Shown here: positions 1 through 8,294 of the stretch, in pieces | Numbering within the stretch: the stretch's first letter is position 1 | Layout of the letters: each line of letters begins with the position of its first letter | Assembly (NCBI GenBank): GCA_964557975.1 | Contig: CAZLCG010000001.1 | Coordinates: forward strand, 74,859-138,858 | Source of the DNA: Fimenecus sp964557975 | GTDB taxonomy: Bacteria; Bacillota; Clostridia; Oscillospirales; Acutalibacteraceae | Reading direction: 5' to 3' | DNA: 64,000 nt | Position numbers and translations under genes: made by a program | The notes under the pieces: generated by a model | The model's database searches: none | The model's input: only the letters and a program-made list of their open reading frames with translations | Told to the model about the DNA's origin: nothing

Positions 1-1
1 T

Positions 2-625
2 ATTATCGGTAAAAAAATCGGTATGACTCAGCTTTTCGACGAAAACGGCAAGGTTATCCCCGTAACCGTGGTTGAAGCGGGTCCCTGCACCGTCGTTCAG
101 AAGAAAACCGTTGAAAAAGACGGCTACGACGCTGTTCAGGTAGGCTTCGGCGACGTCAAAATACGAAGAGTCAACAAGCCCGACGCCGGTCACTTCAAAA
201 AGGCTGACGTCGCACCGAAAAAGGTTCTTAAGGAATTCAGGCTTGAGGACATAACGGCTCTTAATACGGGCGATATAATTAAAGCCGACGTTTTTGCGGC
301 CGGCGACAAGGTTGATGTTGTCGGCACAAGCAAGGGCAAGGGTACGGCAGGCGCTATTAAGAGATGGAATTTCTCAAGGCTTAAAGAGTCGCACGGCACA
401 GGTCCCGTTGCAAGACACGCGGGTTCTCTGGGCGCATGCTCCGACCCTTCAAGAGTTTATAAGGGAAAGAAGCTTGCGGGTCATCTCGGCGCTGAAAGAG
501 TTACCGTTCAGAATCTTGACATAGTTAAGGTTGACGCGGAAAACAATTTAATCGCTGTCAAGGGCGCAATTCCCGGTCCTAAGGGCGGAATAGTTGTTCT
601 TGCGGATACAGTGAAGAGTAAGTAA
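2..625 (+). CDS. rplC: 50S ribosomal protein L3 (5' end cut by window edge)
   Basis: L3 is a primary 23S rRNA-binding protein of the large subunit; its central loop reaches toward the peptidyl-transferase centre. The frame is already open at base 2 and reads IIGKKIGMTQLFDENGK. That is the usual L3 N-terminus, so the Met at 23 is internal and about four residues lie outside the window. 207 residues are visible, against about 207-212 for the family. The L3 signature region around GTGPVARHAGSLGACSDPSR is present. An AAGGAG-type ribosome-binding site separates it from rplD. It heads the S10-spc-alpha block; rpsJ would be expected just upstream. Confidence 0.97.
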   Translation: MIGKKIGMTQLFDENGKVIPVTVVEAGPCTVVQKKTVEKDGYDAVQVGFGDVKIRRVNKPDAGHFKKADVAPKKVLKEFRLEDITALNTGDIIKADVFAAGDKVDVVGTSKGKGTAGAIKRWNFSRLKESHGTGPVARHAGSLGACSDPSRVYKGKKLAGHLGAERVTVQNLDIVKVDAENNLIAVKGAIPGPKGGIVVLADTVKSK

Positions 626-642
626 GAAAGGAGTGTTCTATA

Positions 643-1266
643 ATGGCTAAACTGGCAGTATTGGATAAGACGGGCAAAAAGGTTTCCGATATTGAGCTTA
701 AAGACGATATATTCGCTATTGAGCCCAACACATCGGCTATGCATCTCGTAGTTGTTAACTACCTTGCAAATCAGCGTCAGGGCACTCAGTCAACACTTAC
801 TCGTTCCGAGGTATCGGGCGGCGGTAAGAAGCCCTGGCGTCAAAAAGGCACAGGTCGCGCAAGACAGGGTTCCACAAGAGCTCCGCAGTGGACTCACGGC
901 GGTGTTGCTCTCGGTCCTAAGCCGCGCGAATACGGCTTTGACGTAAACAAGAAGGTCAGAAGACTTGCTATGAAGTCTGCGCTTTCTTCAAAGGTTGCAG
1001 CCGACGAAATGATTGTTGTTGACAGCCTTACGCAGGACGCGGTCAAAACAAAGGAAATGGCAGAGGTTCTTAAGGCGGTCAACGCAGGCAAGAAAACTCT
1101 CATTGTCCTTCCCGAAAAAGACGACGTCGTATACAAGAGCGCAAGAAACATTGAGGGCGTTAACGTAACGCTTGTAAGCACGCTTAATGTTTACGATATT
1201 CTCAACTGCAATACGATCGTTGCGGTTAAAGACGCAGTTTCAAAGATTGAGGAGGTTTATGCGTAA
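643..1266 (+). CDS. rplD: 50S ribosomal protein L4
   Basis: L4 binds 23S rRNA and lines the peptide exit tunnel; in E. coli it also represses the S10 operon. The protein is 207 residues, the normal length. The long conserved tunnel loop is visible as GGGKKPWRQKGTGRARQG near residues 65-82. An AAGGAG ribosome-binding site precedes the ATG. The stop codon shares one base with the rplW start (TAATG at 1264-1268), so the two are probably translationally coupled. I see no separate S10-type leader inside the window. Confidence 0.97.
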   Translation: MAKLAVLDKTGKKVSDIELKDDIFAIEPNTSAMHLVVVNYLANQRQGTQSTLTRSEVSGGGKKPWRQKGTGRARQGSTRAPQWTHGGVALGPKPREYGFDVNKKVRRLAMKSALSSKVAADEMIVVDSLTQDAVKTKEMAEVLKAVNAGKKTLIVLPEKDDVVYKSARNIEGVNVTLVSTLNVYDILNCNTIVAVKDAVSKIEEVYA

Positions 1267-1559
1267 TGAAGCTTGCACAGGATATTATCCTCCGTCCCTT
1301 AATCACAGAGGAAAGCATGATGGGTCAGGCAGACAAGAAATATTCTTTCAAGGTTGCCAAGAGCGCTACAAAGCCCGAGATTAAGGAAGCTGTTGAAAAG
1401 CTCTTCGGAGTTAAAGTAAAAAAGGTTAACACGCTTAACTGCAAAGGTCATCTCAGAAGATACGGCAGATTTGAAGGCTACACGCAGTCTTGGAAAAAGG
1501 CTGTCGTTACTCTTACAGAGGATTCGAAAACCATTGAATTTTTTGACGGAATGATGTAA
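1266..1559 (+). CDS. rplW: 50S ribosomal protein L23
   Basis: L23 sits at the mouth of the exit tunnel and is the docking point for trigger factor and the signal recognition particle. The 97-residue length is typical. It starts MKLAQDIILRPLITEESM and ends in the usual Lys-rich and aromatic strand region. The start overlaps the rplD stop by one base. The following 70 bases before rplB are longer than any other junction in this part of the operon and contain an inverted repeat, listed separately. Confidence 0.96.
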   Translation: MKLAQDIILRPLITEESMMGQADKKYSFKVAKSATKPEIKEAVEKLFGVKVKKVNTLNCKGHLRRYGRFEGYTQSWKKAVVTLTEDSKTIEFFDGMM

Positions 1560-1568
1560 TAAATCCCA

Positions 1569-1609
1569 AACGGTAATGTATGGAGTAAGACATGCTCCGC
1601 TAAGCCGTT
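1569..1609 (+). promoter_or_regulatory. Inverted repeat in the rplW-rplB gap
   Basis: The 70-base gap between L23 and L2 holds nested complementary segments: AACGG at 1569-1573 with CCGTT at 1605-1609, and GGAG with CTCC inside. The AAGGAGAG ribosome-binding site of rplB follows immediately. Most junctions upstream and downstream are only 12-25 bases. This may be an RNA element controlling or processing the transcript before rplB. No function is established from sequence alone. Confidence 0.35.
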
Positions 1610-1629
1610 ATTAAGGAGAGTGAATTTAA

Positions 1630-2460
1630 ATGTCTATTAAAGTCTATAAGCCGACGATAAACTCAAGAAGAAACATGTCGGTTACGGATTATTCCGAGCT
1701 TTCAAAGGTCGCTCCCGAGAGAAGCCTTCTCGCTCCGCTCAATAAGAATGCGGGCCGCAACAGCTACGGAAGAATAACGGTTCGTCACAGAGGCGGCGGA
1801 AACCGCAGAAAGTACAGAATCATTGATTTCAAGAGAGATAAGACGGGCACAGCTACCGTTCTTACTCTTGAATACGACCCCAACCGTTCGTCGCATATCG
1901 CGCTCGTTCAGTACGAGGACGGCGAGAAGAGGTACATCCTCGCTCCCGTAGGTCTTAAGGTCGGCGATAAGATTGAAGCGGGCGAGGGCGCCGACATCAA
2001 GGTCGGCAACGCTTTACAGTTAAAGAACATCCCGACAGGTACGGTTGTTCACAATGTTGAGCTTTATCCCGGCCGCGGCGGTCAGCTTGCAAGAGCAGCA
2101 GGTAACTCCGCGCAGCTTATGGCTAAGGAAAACGGCTACGCGCTGTTAAGACTTCCTTCGGGCGAGCTTCGTAACGTTTCGGCTGACTGTATGGCGACAA
2201 TCGGTACGGTAGGCAATACCGACCACGAGAACGTTAAGCTCGGCAAGGCAGGCCGCACACGCCACTTAGGCATCAGACCTACGGTACGCGGCTCTGTTAT
2301 GAACCCGAACGACCACCCGCACGGCGGCGGCGAGGGCAAAGCGCCTATCGGACGTCCCGGTCCCTGCACACCGTGGGGCAAGCCCGCTCTCGGCTATAAG
2401 ACAAGAGATAAGAAGAAAGCTTCTGACAAGCTTATCGTAAAACGCCGTAACGGTAAATAA
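1630..2460 (+). CDS. rplB: 50S ribosomal protein L2
   Basis: L2 is among the most conserved ribosomal proteins and is needed for subunit association and peptidyl-transferase activity. The 276 residues match the family. The diagnostic C-terminal segment NPNDHPHGGGEGKAPIGR is intact, including the His residues linked to activity. The OB-fold and SH3-like domains and the basic C-terminal tail are all present. Start ATG at 1630 follows AAGGAGAG. The downstream gap to rpsS is 18 bases. Confidence 0.98.
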   Translation: MSIKVYKPTINSRRNMSVTDYSELSKVAPERSLLAPLNKNAGRNSYGRITVRHRGGGNRRKYRIIDFKRDKTGTATVLTLEYDPNRSSHIALVQYEDGEKRYILAPVGLKVGDKIEAGEGADIKVGNALQLKNIPTGTVVHNVELYPGRGGQLARAAGNSAQLMAKENGYALLRLPSGELRNVSADCMATIGTVGNTDHENVKLGKAGRTRHLGIRPTVRGSVMNPNDHPHGGGEGKAPIGRPGPCTPWGKPALGYKTRDKKKASDKLIVKRRNGK

Positions 2461-2478
2461 ACGAAGGGAGTGTAGATT

Positions 2479-2760
2479 ATGAGCAGAAGTACAAAAAAAG
2501 GCCCTTATGTAGCTCCGAAGCTGCTTGCAAGGGTACAGGAAATGAATAAGAACGGCGAAAAAATCGTTCTTAAAACTTGGAGCCGCAGCTCTACTATATT
2601 CCCTGATTTTGTCGGACACACGTTTGCGGTTCATGACGGGCGCAAGCATGTTCCGGTTTATGTTACGGAAGATATGGTAGGTCATAAGCTCGGTGAATTT
2701 GCACCGACGAGAACATTCAGAGGCCACGCAGGTTCAAAGACCTCAAACAACGGCAACTAA
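2479..2760 (+). CDS. rpsS: 30S ribosomal protein S19
   Basis: S19 binds the 3' domain of 16S rRNA in the head of the small subunit, with S13. The 93-residue length is standard and the N-terminus MSRSTKKGPYVAPKLL is characteristic. The C-terminal FRGHAG segment is present. The AAGGGAG ribosome-binding site is well placed before ATG 2479. It lies in the usual order between L2 and L22. Confidence 0.97.
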   Translation: MSRSTKKGPYVAPKLLARVQEMNKNGEKIVLKTWSRSSTIFPDFVGHTFAVHDGRKHVPVYVTEDMVGHKLGEFAPTRTFRGHAGSKTSNNGN

Positions 2761-2784
2761 ACAGCGAAAGGAGTGTATTAACTA

Positions 2785-3117
2785 ATGGAAGCAACGGCAA
2801 AGGTAACGCATGTACGCATAGCTCCCCGTAAGGTGAAAATCGTACTTGATTTAATCAGAAACAAGCCCTGCGACGAAGCATTAGCTATTCTTAAGTACAC
2901 ACCCAAGGCTGCGTGTGAACCGCTTGAGAAGCTTTTGAAATCAGCAATGGCTAACGCCGAAAACAAGGATATGGACACTTCAAGGCTTTATGTTTCGGAG
3001 TGCCGCGTCGATCAGGGTCCCACGCTCAAGAGAATAAGACCGAGAGCTCAGGGCCGCGCATACAGAATAAACAAAAAGACTTCGCACATTTCTCTTGTGC
3101 TTAAAGAAGCAGAATAA
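2785..3117 (+). CDS. rplV: 50S ribosomal protein L22
   Basis: L22 contacts all domains of 23S rRNA, and its beta-hairpin lines the exit tunnel near the macrolide-binding region. It is 110 residues, normal for the family. The start MEATAKVTHVRIAPRKVKIV and the hairpin region around RIRPRAQGRAYRI are recognisable. It lies between S19 and S3 as in all bacteria. An AAAGGAGTG ribosome-binding site precedes the ATG. Confidence 0.97.
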   Translation: MEATAKVTHVRIAPRKVKIVLDLIRNKPCDEALAILKYTPKAACEPLEKLLKSAMANAENKDMDTSRLYVSECRVDQGPTLKRIRPRAQGRAYRINKKTSHISLVLKEAE

Positions 3118-3137
3118 GTGAGGAGGAGGTAAATACA

Positions 3138-3809
3138 ATGGGTCAGAAAATAAATCCCACCGGTTTGAGAATCGGCGTAATTAAGGATTGGGAGTCGCGT
3201 TGGTACTCCGACAAAAAAGATTTCGGCGACACTCTTGTATCAGACAACAAGCTTCGTTCGTATCTCCTCAAGACACTTGCTCCCGCAGGCGTTCCTAAGG
3301 TTGAAATCGAGAGAGATGCGAAGAGAGTCCGCATCAACATCCACTGCGCAAAGCCCGGCATGGTTATTGGAAAGGGCGGCGCGGAAATCGAAAAGCTCAA
3401 GGCAACCTGCCGTAAGATGCTCGGCGGCAACAAAGAGGTTTTCGTAAACATTATTGAAATCAAACAGCCCGACTTAAACGCTCAGCTCGTTGCTGAAAGC
3501 ATAGCTTCGCAGCTTGAAAGAAGAATTTCCTTCAGAAGAGCTCTTAAGCAGTCGATTTCAAGAACAATGAAGCTTGGCGCAAAGGGCATCAAAACACAGG
3601 TCAGCGGCCGTATCGGCGGCGCGGAAATCGCGCGTACCGAGCATTACCATGAAGGCACTATCCCGCTTCAGACCATCCGCGCAGACATCGACTACGGCTT
3701 TGCGGAGGCAAAGACAACCTACGGTCGTATCGGCGTTAAGGTTTGGATCTATACGGGCGAAGTTCTTCATGACAACCGCAAGCCTCGCAGGGAAGGAGGC
3801 ACAAAATAA
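3138..3809 (+). CDS. rpsC: 30S ribosomal protein S3
   Basis: S3 sits at the mRNA entry channel and contributes to ribosomal helicase activity. The 223 residues hold an N-terminal KH domain with the GMVIGKGGAEIEKLK loop, followed by the S3 C-terminal domain. The start MGQKINPTGLRIGVIKDW is diagnostic. GAGGAGG lies just upstream. The last base of its stop codon is the first base of the rplP start at 3809, suggesting coupled translation. Confidence 0.98.
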   Translation: MGQKINPTGLRIGVIKDWESRWYSDKKDFGDTLVSDNKLRSYLLKTLAPAGVPKVEIERDAKRVRINIHCAKPGMVIGKGGAEIEKLKATCRKMLGGNKEVFVNIIEIKQPDLNAQLVAESIASQLERRISFRRALKQSISRTMKLGAKGIKTQVSGRIGGAEIARTEHYHEGTIPLQTIRADIDYGFAEAKTTYGRIGVKVWIYTGEVLHDNRKPRREGGTK

Positions 3810-4240
3810 TGTTATTGCCTAAAAGAGTTAAATACCGCAGAGTTCAGAGAGGCCGTTTGACAGGCACTGCGTCAAGAGGTACTAAGGTTAATTACGGTGA
3901 GTACGGTCTTGTGTCTCTTGAACCCGCATGGATTACCGCAAACCAAATCGAGGCTGCCCGTATCGCTATGACAAGATACATCAAAAGAGGCGGTCAGGTC
4001 TGGATAAAGATTTTCCCCGATAAGCCGATTACGGAGAAGCCCGCCGAAACCCGAATGGGTTCAGGTAAAGGTTCTCCCGAATATTGGGTAGCGGTCGTTA
4101 AACCCGGCAGAGTTATGTTTGAAATCGCCGGCGTTCCCGAAGAGACCGCGCGCGAGGCTATGCGTCTTGCCGCAAACAAGCTTCCGATTAAGTGCAAGTT
4201 TGTTTCAAAGGCAGAACAGGAAGAGGATGGTGAGCAATAA
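3809..4240 (+). CDS. rplP: 50S ribosomal protein L16
   Basis: L16 organises the A-site region and the central protuberance. The 143 residues match the family, with the conserved helix AWITANQIEAARIAMTRY and the MGSGKG loop. It overlaps rpsC and rpmC by one base at each end, so S3, L16 and L29 form a tightly coupled trio. The start of rplP uses the ribosome-binding site GGAAGGAGG located inside rpsC. Confidence 0.97.
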   Translation: MLLPKRVKYRRVQRGRLTGTASRGTKVNYGEYGLVSLEPAWITANQIEAARIAMTRYIKRGGQVWIKIFPDKPITEKPAETRMGSGKGSPEYWVAVVKPGRVMFEIAGVPEETAREAMRLAANKLPIKCKFVSKAEQEEDGEQ

Positions 4241-4443
4241 TGAAAGCAAATGAAATCAGAAAACTCTCCCCCTCGGAGTTGGATGCTAAACTCTCAGAGC
4301 TTAAGGACGAGCTTTTTAAATTACGCTTCCAGCAGGCTGTTAACCAACTCGACAATCCGATGCGCATCAGTGCTGTTAAGAAAGATATTGCGAGAGTAAA
4401 AACAGTTATCCGCGATATTGAATTGCACGGCAAAGAGTCGTAA
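4240..4443 (+). CDS. rpmC: 50S ribosomal protein L29
   Basis: L29 is a small two-helix protein next to L23 at the tunnel exit. The 67 residues start MKANEIRKLSPSELDAKL and contain the conserved ELFKLRFQQA segment. The ATG overlaps the L16 stop by one base. Size, composition and position all fit. No unusual extension is seen. Confidence 0.96.
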   Translation: MKANEIRKLSPSELDAKLSELKDELFKLRFQQAVNQLDNPMRISAVKKDIARVKTVIRDIELHGKES

Positions 4444-4464
4444 GGAAAGGGAGGGCAATCATAA

Positions 4465-4722
4465 ATGAGTGAAAGAAATCTCAGAAAAACTCAGGTTGGT
4501 ATCGTTACAAGCGACAAAATGCAGAAAACCGTAGTTGTTTCAATCAAAGACAGGGTTCAGCATCCGCTTTACAAAAAGATTGTCAACCGCACAGTTAAAA
4601 TTAAAGCTCATGACGAGGAAAATGCCTGCGGCATAGGCGATAAGGTACTCGTTATGGAAACCCGTCCTCTCTCAAAGGATAAGAGATGGCGTGTTGTGGA
4701 AATCATAGAGAAAGCGAAATAA
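4465..4722 (+). CDS. rpsQ: 30S ribosomal protein S17
   Basis: S17 is an OB-fold protein that binds the 5' domain of 16S rRNA early in assembly. The 85 residues carry the family pattern RKTQVGIVTSDKMQKTVVV and the downstream HPLYKKIV. The gene lies 21 bases after rpmC with an AAGGGAGGG ribosome-binding site. The length is normal. Confidence 0.97.
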   Translation: MSERNLRKTQVGIVTSDKMQKTVVVSIKDRVQHPLYKKIVNRTVKIKAHDEENACGIGDKVLVMETRPLSKDKRWRVVEIIEKAK

Positions 4723-4743
4723 TTTTCTAAGGAGGAAATAACT

Positions 4744-5112
4744 GTGGTACAACAACAGACTTACCTCAAGGTTGCCGATAACACCGGCGCGAAGGAAATT
4801 ATGTGTATTCGCGTTCTCGGCGGTTCGGGCAGAAGGTATGCCAATATCGGCGACGTCATAGTTGCTTCTGTTAAAAAAGCAGCACCCGGCGGCGTTGTTA
4901 AAAAAGGCGACGTAGTTAAAGCAGTTGTCGTCAGAACCTGCAGCGGCGTTCGCAGAGACGACGGTACTTATATCCGTTTCGATGAAAACGCGGCAGTATT
5001 GATTAAAGATGATAAGACCCCCAGAGGCACCCGTATCTTTGGGCCGGTAGCCAGAGAGCTTCGTGATAAGGATTATATGAAGATTTTATCACTTGCTCCC
5101 GAAGTGCTTTAA
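4744..5112 (+). CDS. rplN: 50S ribosomal protein L14
   Basis: L14 is a universally conserved barrel protein at the subunit interface, contacting L19 and 16S rRNA. The 122-residue length is exactly standard. It starts with GTG at 4744, giving MVQQQTYLKVADNTGAKE, preceded by AAGGAGG at a proper distance; there is no better ATG nearby. The C-terminal FGPVARELRDKDYMKILSLA is diagnostic. Confidence 0.98.
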   Translation: MVQQQTYLKVADNTGAKEIMCIRVLGGSGRRYANIGDVIVASVKKAAPGGVVKKGDVVKAVVVRTCSGVRRDDGTYIRFDENAAVLIKDDKTPRGTRIFGPVARELRDKDYMKILSLAPEVL

Positions 5113-5127
5113 TGGAGGTGCGGTAGG

Positions 5128-5448
5128 ATGAATAAAGTTCATGTTAAAACAGGCGATACCGTTCTTGTTATTAACGGCAAAAATCGCGGCAGGAAGGGTA
5201 AGGTTATGCAGGTAAGCCCGAAAGAAGGCAAGGTTATCGTTGAGGGCGTTAACGTAGTAACAAAGCACGTTAAGCCCCGTCAGATGGGCGAGCCCGGCGG
5301 CCTTATTAAGGCTGAAAGCGCCTTGTATGCCGATAAGGTTCAGCTTGTCTGCCCGAAATGCGGCAAGGCCACAAGAGTGGGTCACGCAATCGGCAAGGAC
5401 GATAAAAAAGTTCGCGTCTGCAAGAAGTGCGGCGCACAGTTTGAATAA
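5128..5448 (+). CDS. rplX: 50S ribosomal protein L24 with C-terminal zinc ribbon
   Basis: L24 is an assembly-initiating protein with a KOW motif. The KOW part, GDTVLVINGKNRGRKGKV, lies at residues 9-26. The C-terminus has two CxxC pairs (CPKC and CKKC), a zinc-ribbon form seen in many Clostridia and other bacteria. The 106-residue length is normal. The ribosome-binding site is GGAGGTG. The position between L14 and L5 is canonical. Confidence 0.97.
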   Translation: MNKVHVKTGDTVLVINGKNRGRKGKVMQVSPKEGKVIVEGVNVVTKHVKPRQMGEPGGLIKAESALYADKVQLVCPKCGKATRVGHAIGKDDKKVRVCKKCGAQFE

Positions 5449-5465
5449 GGGAGGGACATAACACA

Positions 5466-6008
5466 ATGGCAGCAAGACTCAAGGAAATGTATGTTAATGA
5501 AGTTGCTCCTGCGCTTCAGAAAAAGTTCGGCTACAAGAGCGTTATGCAAATCCCGAAGCTTGACAAGATAGTTATTAACGTAGGCTGCGGCGAGGCAAAG
5601 GATAACTCAAAGGTTATCGACGCCGTTATGAAGGACCTTGCCGCAATCACAGGGCAGAAGCCCGTTGAATGTAAGGCAAAGAAGTCGGTCGCAAACTTTA
5701 AGCTGCGCGAGGGTATGACTATCGGCGTTAAGGTTACGCTCAGAGGCGAAAGAATGTACGAATTCTTAGACAGGTTCTTTAACCTTGCTCTTCCGAGAGT
5801 TCGTGACTTCAGAGGAATCAACCCCAATGCTTTTGACGGCAGAGGCAACTACTCAATGGGCGTTAAGGAGCAGTTGATTTTCCCTGAAATTGAATACGAT
5901 AAGATTGATGCGGTACGCGGTATGGATATCTGCTTCGTAACAACCGCCGGCACCGACGAAGAGGCCAGAGAGCTCTTAACTCTTATGGGCGCTCCGTTTG
6001 AGAAATAA
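5466..6008 (+). CDS. rplE: 50S ribosomal protein L5
   Basis: L5 binds 5S rRNA and touches the P-site tRNA in the central protuberance. The 180 residues match the family. The conserved RDFRGINPNAFDGRGNYSMG segment and the start RLKEMYVNEVAPALQKKFG are clear. AGGGAGGG lies upstream. The next gene, a zinc-type S14, follows after 13 bases. Confidence 0.98.
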   Translation: MAARLKEMYVNEVAPALQKKFGYKSVMQIPKLDKIVINVGCGEAKDNSKVIDAVMKDLAAITGQKPVECKAKKSVANFKLREGMTIGVKVTLRGERMYEFLDRFFNLALPRVRDFRGINPNAFDGRGNYSMGVKEQLIFPEIEYDKIDAVRGMDICFVTTAGTDEEARELLTLMGAPFEK

Positions 6009-6021
6009 GGAGGGATAAACA

Positions 6022-6207
6022 GTGGCTAAAACTTCAATGAAGGTTAGACAGGCAAGACCTGCTAAGTATTCGACAAGAGAACACAACAGATGCAAAATCT
6101 GCGGCAGACCCCACGCTTATCTCCGTAAATACGGCGTTTGCCGTATCTGCTTCAGAAAGCTGGCGCATGCGGGACAGATTCCGGGCGTTAAAAAAGCAAG
6201 CTGGTAA
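6022..6207 (+). CDS. rpsN: 30S ribosomal protein S14, zinc-binding type Z
   Basis: S14 binds 16S rRNA in the head and is needed late in 30S assembly. This is the short, 61-residue type-Z form with two CxxC pairs, CKIC and CRIC, that bind one zinc ion. It starts with GTG at 6022 after AAGGAGGG; the sequence MAKTSMKVRQ follows. This form is standard in Gram-positive bacteria. No zinc-free paralog is visible in the window. Confidence 0.97.
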   Translation: MAKTSMKVRQARPAKYSTREHNRCKICGRPHAYLRKYGVCRICFRKLAHAGQIPGVKKASW

Positions 6208-6234
6208 CAGAGCAATTGCAAAGGAGGCAAAAGT

Positions 6235-6633
6235 ATGCAAATCACTGATTCCATCGGCGATATGCTTACAAGAATCCGCAATGCGAATTCTGCAAAGCAT
6301 GACACCGTAAAAGTACCGGCATCCAACATGAAGAAAGCAATTGCTCAGATTCTTGTTGATGAAGGATATATTAAGGGTTTCAAGGTTGAGGATGACGGCA
6401 AACAGGGCGTTATGGAGATTGAACTCAAATACGGCGCCAACAAATCGTCGGTAATCACCGGTTTACGCAGAGTTTCCAAGCCCGGTCTGCGTATTTATAC
6501 GGATTGCGAGAATATGCCCAAGGTTATGAAGGGCCTCGGCATAGCAATTCTTTCCACATCCAAGGGCGTTATGACGGACAAGGACGCGCGCAAGGCAAAT
6601 GTCGGCGGCGAAGTTCTTGCATTTATTTGGTAA
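6235..6633 (+). CDS. rpsH: 30S ribosomal protein S8
   Basis: S8 binds the central domain of 16S rRNA; in E. coli it represses the spc operon by binding near rplE. The 132 residues start MQITDSIGDMLTRIRNA and end with the conserved STSKGVMTDKDARKANVGG region. The ribosome-binding site is AAAGGAGG. Length and order are normal. Confidence 0.98.
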   Translation: MQITDSIGDMLTRIRNANSAKHDTVKVPASNMKKAIAQILVDEGYIKGFKVEDDGKQGVMEIELKYGANKSSVITGLRRVSKPGLRIYTDCENMPKVMKGLGIAILSTSKGVMTDKDARKANVGGEVLAFIW

Positions 6634-6645
6634 GGAGGTTACAGT

Positions 6646-7191
6646 ATGTCAAGAATCGGCAGACAGCCAATTGCCGTTCCTGCAGGCGTTGATGTTAAAA
6701 TTGACGGCAGTACTGTTACCGTAAAGGGTCCCAAGGGAACTCTTACCAGAACAGTCCACGGCAATATGGACGTCAAAGCGGAAAACGGCGAAATCACGGT
6801 TACCCGTCCCGACGAGTCTAACTTTAACAAGTCTCTCCACGGGCTTACGAGAACGCTTATTAACAATATGGTGGTAGGCGTTACCGAGGGCTACTCAAAG
6901 GAGCTTGAGATTAACGGCGTAGGTTACCGCGCCCAAAAGCAGGGCAAGGACCTTGTTTTGAATATCGGTTATTCACATCAGGTTATTATCCCCGAGGTTG
7001 ACGGCATTTCTATCGACGTTCCGTCAGCAAATAAAATCGTTATTTCCGGTCCCGACAAGCAGCAGGTCGGACAGTTCGCGGCAGAAGTGCGTGAAAAGCG
7101 CCCGCCGGAGCCTTATAAGGGCAAGGGCATAAAGTATGTTGACGAGCATATCCGCCGCAAAGAAGGTAAAGCCGGTAAAGGCGGAAAGTAA
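6646..7191 (+). CDS. rplF: 50S ribosomal protein L6
   Basis: L6 is a two-domain protein near the factor-binding site. The 181-residue length is typical. It starts MSRIGRQPIAVPAGVDVKI, and the second-domain signature PEPYKGKGIKYVDE is present. AAGGAGG precedes the ATG. It lies 12 bases after rpsH and 15 bases before rplR. Confidence 0.98.
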   Translation: MSRIGRQPIAVPAGVDVKIDGSTVTVKGPKGTLTRTVHGNMDVKAENGEITVTRPDESNFNKSLHGLTRTLINNMVVGVTEGYSKELEINGVGYRAQKQGKDLVLNIGYSHQVIIPEVDGISIDVPSANKIVISGPDKQQVGQFAAEVREKRPPEPYKGKGIKYVDEHIRRKEGKAGKGGK

Positions 7192-7206
7192 GAAGGAGTG
7201 TATTAA

Positions 7207-7566
7207 ATGGTTACAAGGCCTGACAGCAAAAAGGCAAGATTTAAGCGCCACACAAGAGTCCGCTCTAAGGTTTCGGGCACAGCTGAATGTCCCAGACTTG
7301 ATGTTTTCCGCTCACTTCAGAATATCTACGCTCAGATTATTGACGATACAACAGGCACAACGCTTGCTGCTGCGTCATCGACCGAGAAAGATTTTACCGA
7401 GTACGGCGGCAACAAGCAGGCTGCTCGCGCGGTTGGCAAATTGTTAGCGCAGAGAGCCCTTGAAAAGAACATTAAAGACGTTGTTTTCGACAGAGGCGGT
7501 TATGTATATCACGGCAGAGTTCAGGAGCTTGCCGAAGGCGCCCGTGAGGGCGGCCTCAACTTCTAA
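7207..7566 (+). CDS. rplR: 50S ribosomal protein L18
   Basis: L18 delivers 5S rRNA to the large subunit together with L5. The 119 residues show the basic N-terminal tail (RPDSKKARFKRHTRVRSKV) and the C-terminal FDRGGYVYHGRVQELAEGAR block. AAGGAG precedes the start. Length and order are normal. Confidence 0.97.
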   Translation: MVTRPDSKKARFKRHTRVRSKVSGTAECPRLDVFRSLQNIYAQIIDDTTGTTLAAASSTEKDFTEYGGNKQAARAVGKLLAQRALEKNIKDVVFDRGGYVYHGRVQELAEGAREGGLNF

Positions 7567-7583
7567 GAAAGGAGAAATGAATA

Positions 7584-8087
7584 ATGGCTAATATAATTGA
7601 CGCTTCTAAATTGGAATTACAGGAAAGAGTCGTTGCCATCAACCGTGTTTCAAAGACGGTTAAGGGCGGCCGTATAATGAAGTTCTCCGCACTGGTAGTT
7701 GTAGGTGACGGAAACGGCATTGTCGGTTTCGGCTTAGGCAAATCGGGCGAGGTTCCGGATGCTATCCGCAAGGGGATTGAAGCTGCAAAGAAAAACCTTA
7801 TTAAGGTTTCTCTTAAAGGCACTACAATACCTCACGAAATTACGGGTAAATTCGGCGCGGGCGTTGTTCTTATGAAGCCTGCCGCTCCCGGTACCGGTGT
7901 TATTGCCGGCGGCCCCGTTCGTGCGGTCGTTGAAACAGTCGGCATTAAGGACATTCGTTCAAAGGCTCTTCGTTCAAATAATCCGTGCAACGTAGTCAGA
8001 GCTACCATAGACGGACTTTCAAAGCTTCGCAACGTTGATGAGGTTGCGGCTGTCCGCGGTAAGTCGGCTAAAGAAATTTTAGAATAA
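7584..8087 (+). CDS. rpsE: 30S ribosomal protein S5
   Basis: S5 helps maintain decoding fidelity and lines the mRNA entry site; mutations cause spectinomycin resistance. The 167 residues have the double-stranded RNA-binding-like N-terminal domain with KFSALVVVGDGNGIVGFG, and the C-terminal domain with PGTGVIAGGPVRAVVE. AAAGGAG precedes the ATG. No resistance-type change can be judged without an alignment. Confidence 0.98.
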   Translation: MANIIDASKLELQERVVAINRVSKTVKGGRIMKFSALVVVGDGNGIVGFGLGKSGEVPDAIRKGIEAAKKNLIKVSLKGTTIPHEITGKFGAGVVLMKPAAPGTGVIAGGPVRAVVETVGIKDIRSKALRSNNPCNVVRATIDGLSKLRNVDEVAAVRGKSAKEILE

Positions 8088-8100
8088 GGAGTGTATTGAA

Positions 8101-8280
8101 ATGGCAGATTTACAAGTTACTCTTAAGAAAAGCCTTATAGGCTCAAAGAAAGACCAGATTGCCACCGCCAATTCACTCGGTCTTAGAAAAGTCGGGGATA
8201 AATCGGTTCAGCCGGATAATCCTCAGACGCAGGGTAAGATTAGAAAAATTTCTCATCTTATCGAGGTCAGCATTGCTTAA
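8101..8280 (+). CDS. rpmD: 50S ribosomal protein L30
   Basis: L30 is a small protein at the base of the central protuberance. The 59-residue frame reads MADLQVTLKKSLIGSKKDQI, then LGLRKVGDKSVQPDNPQ, which are the family landmarks. The gene is preceded by AAGGAG and sits between S5 and L15 as expected. The upstream gap is 13 bases. The product is complete. Confidence 0.96.
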   Translation: MADLQVTLKKSLIGSKKDQIATANSLGLRKVGDKSVQPDNPQTQGKIRKISHLIEVSIA

Positions 8281-8294
8281 AGGAGGTGCGAATT

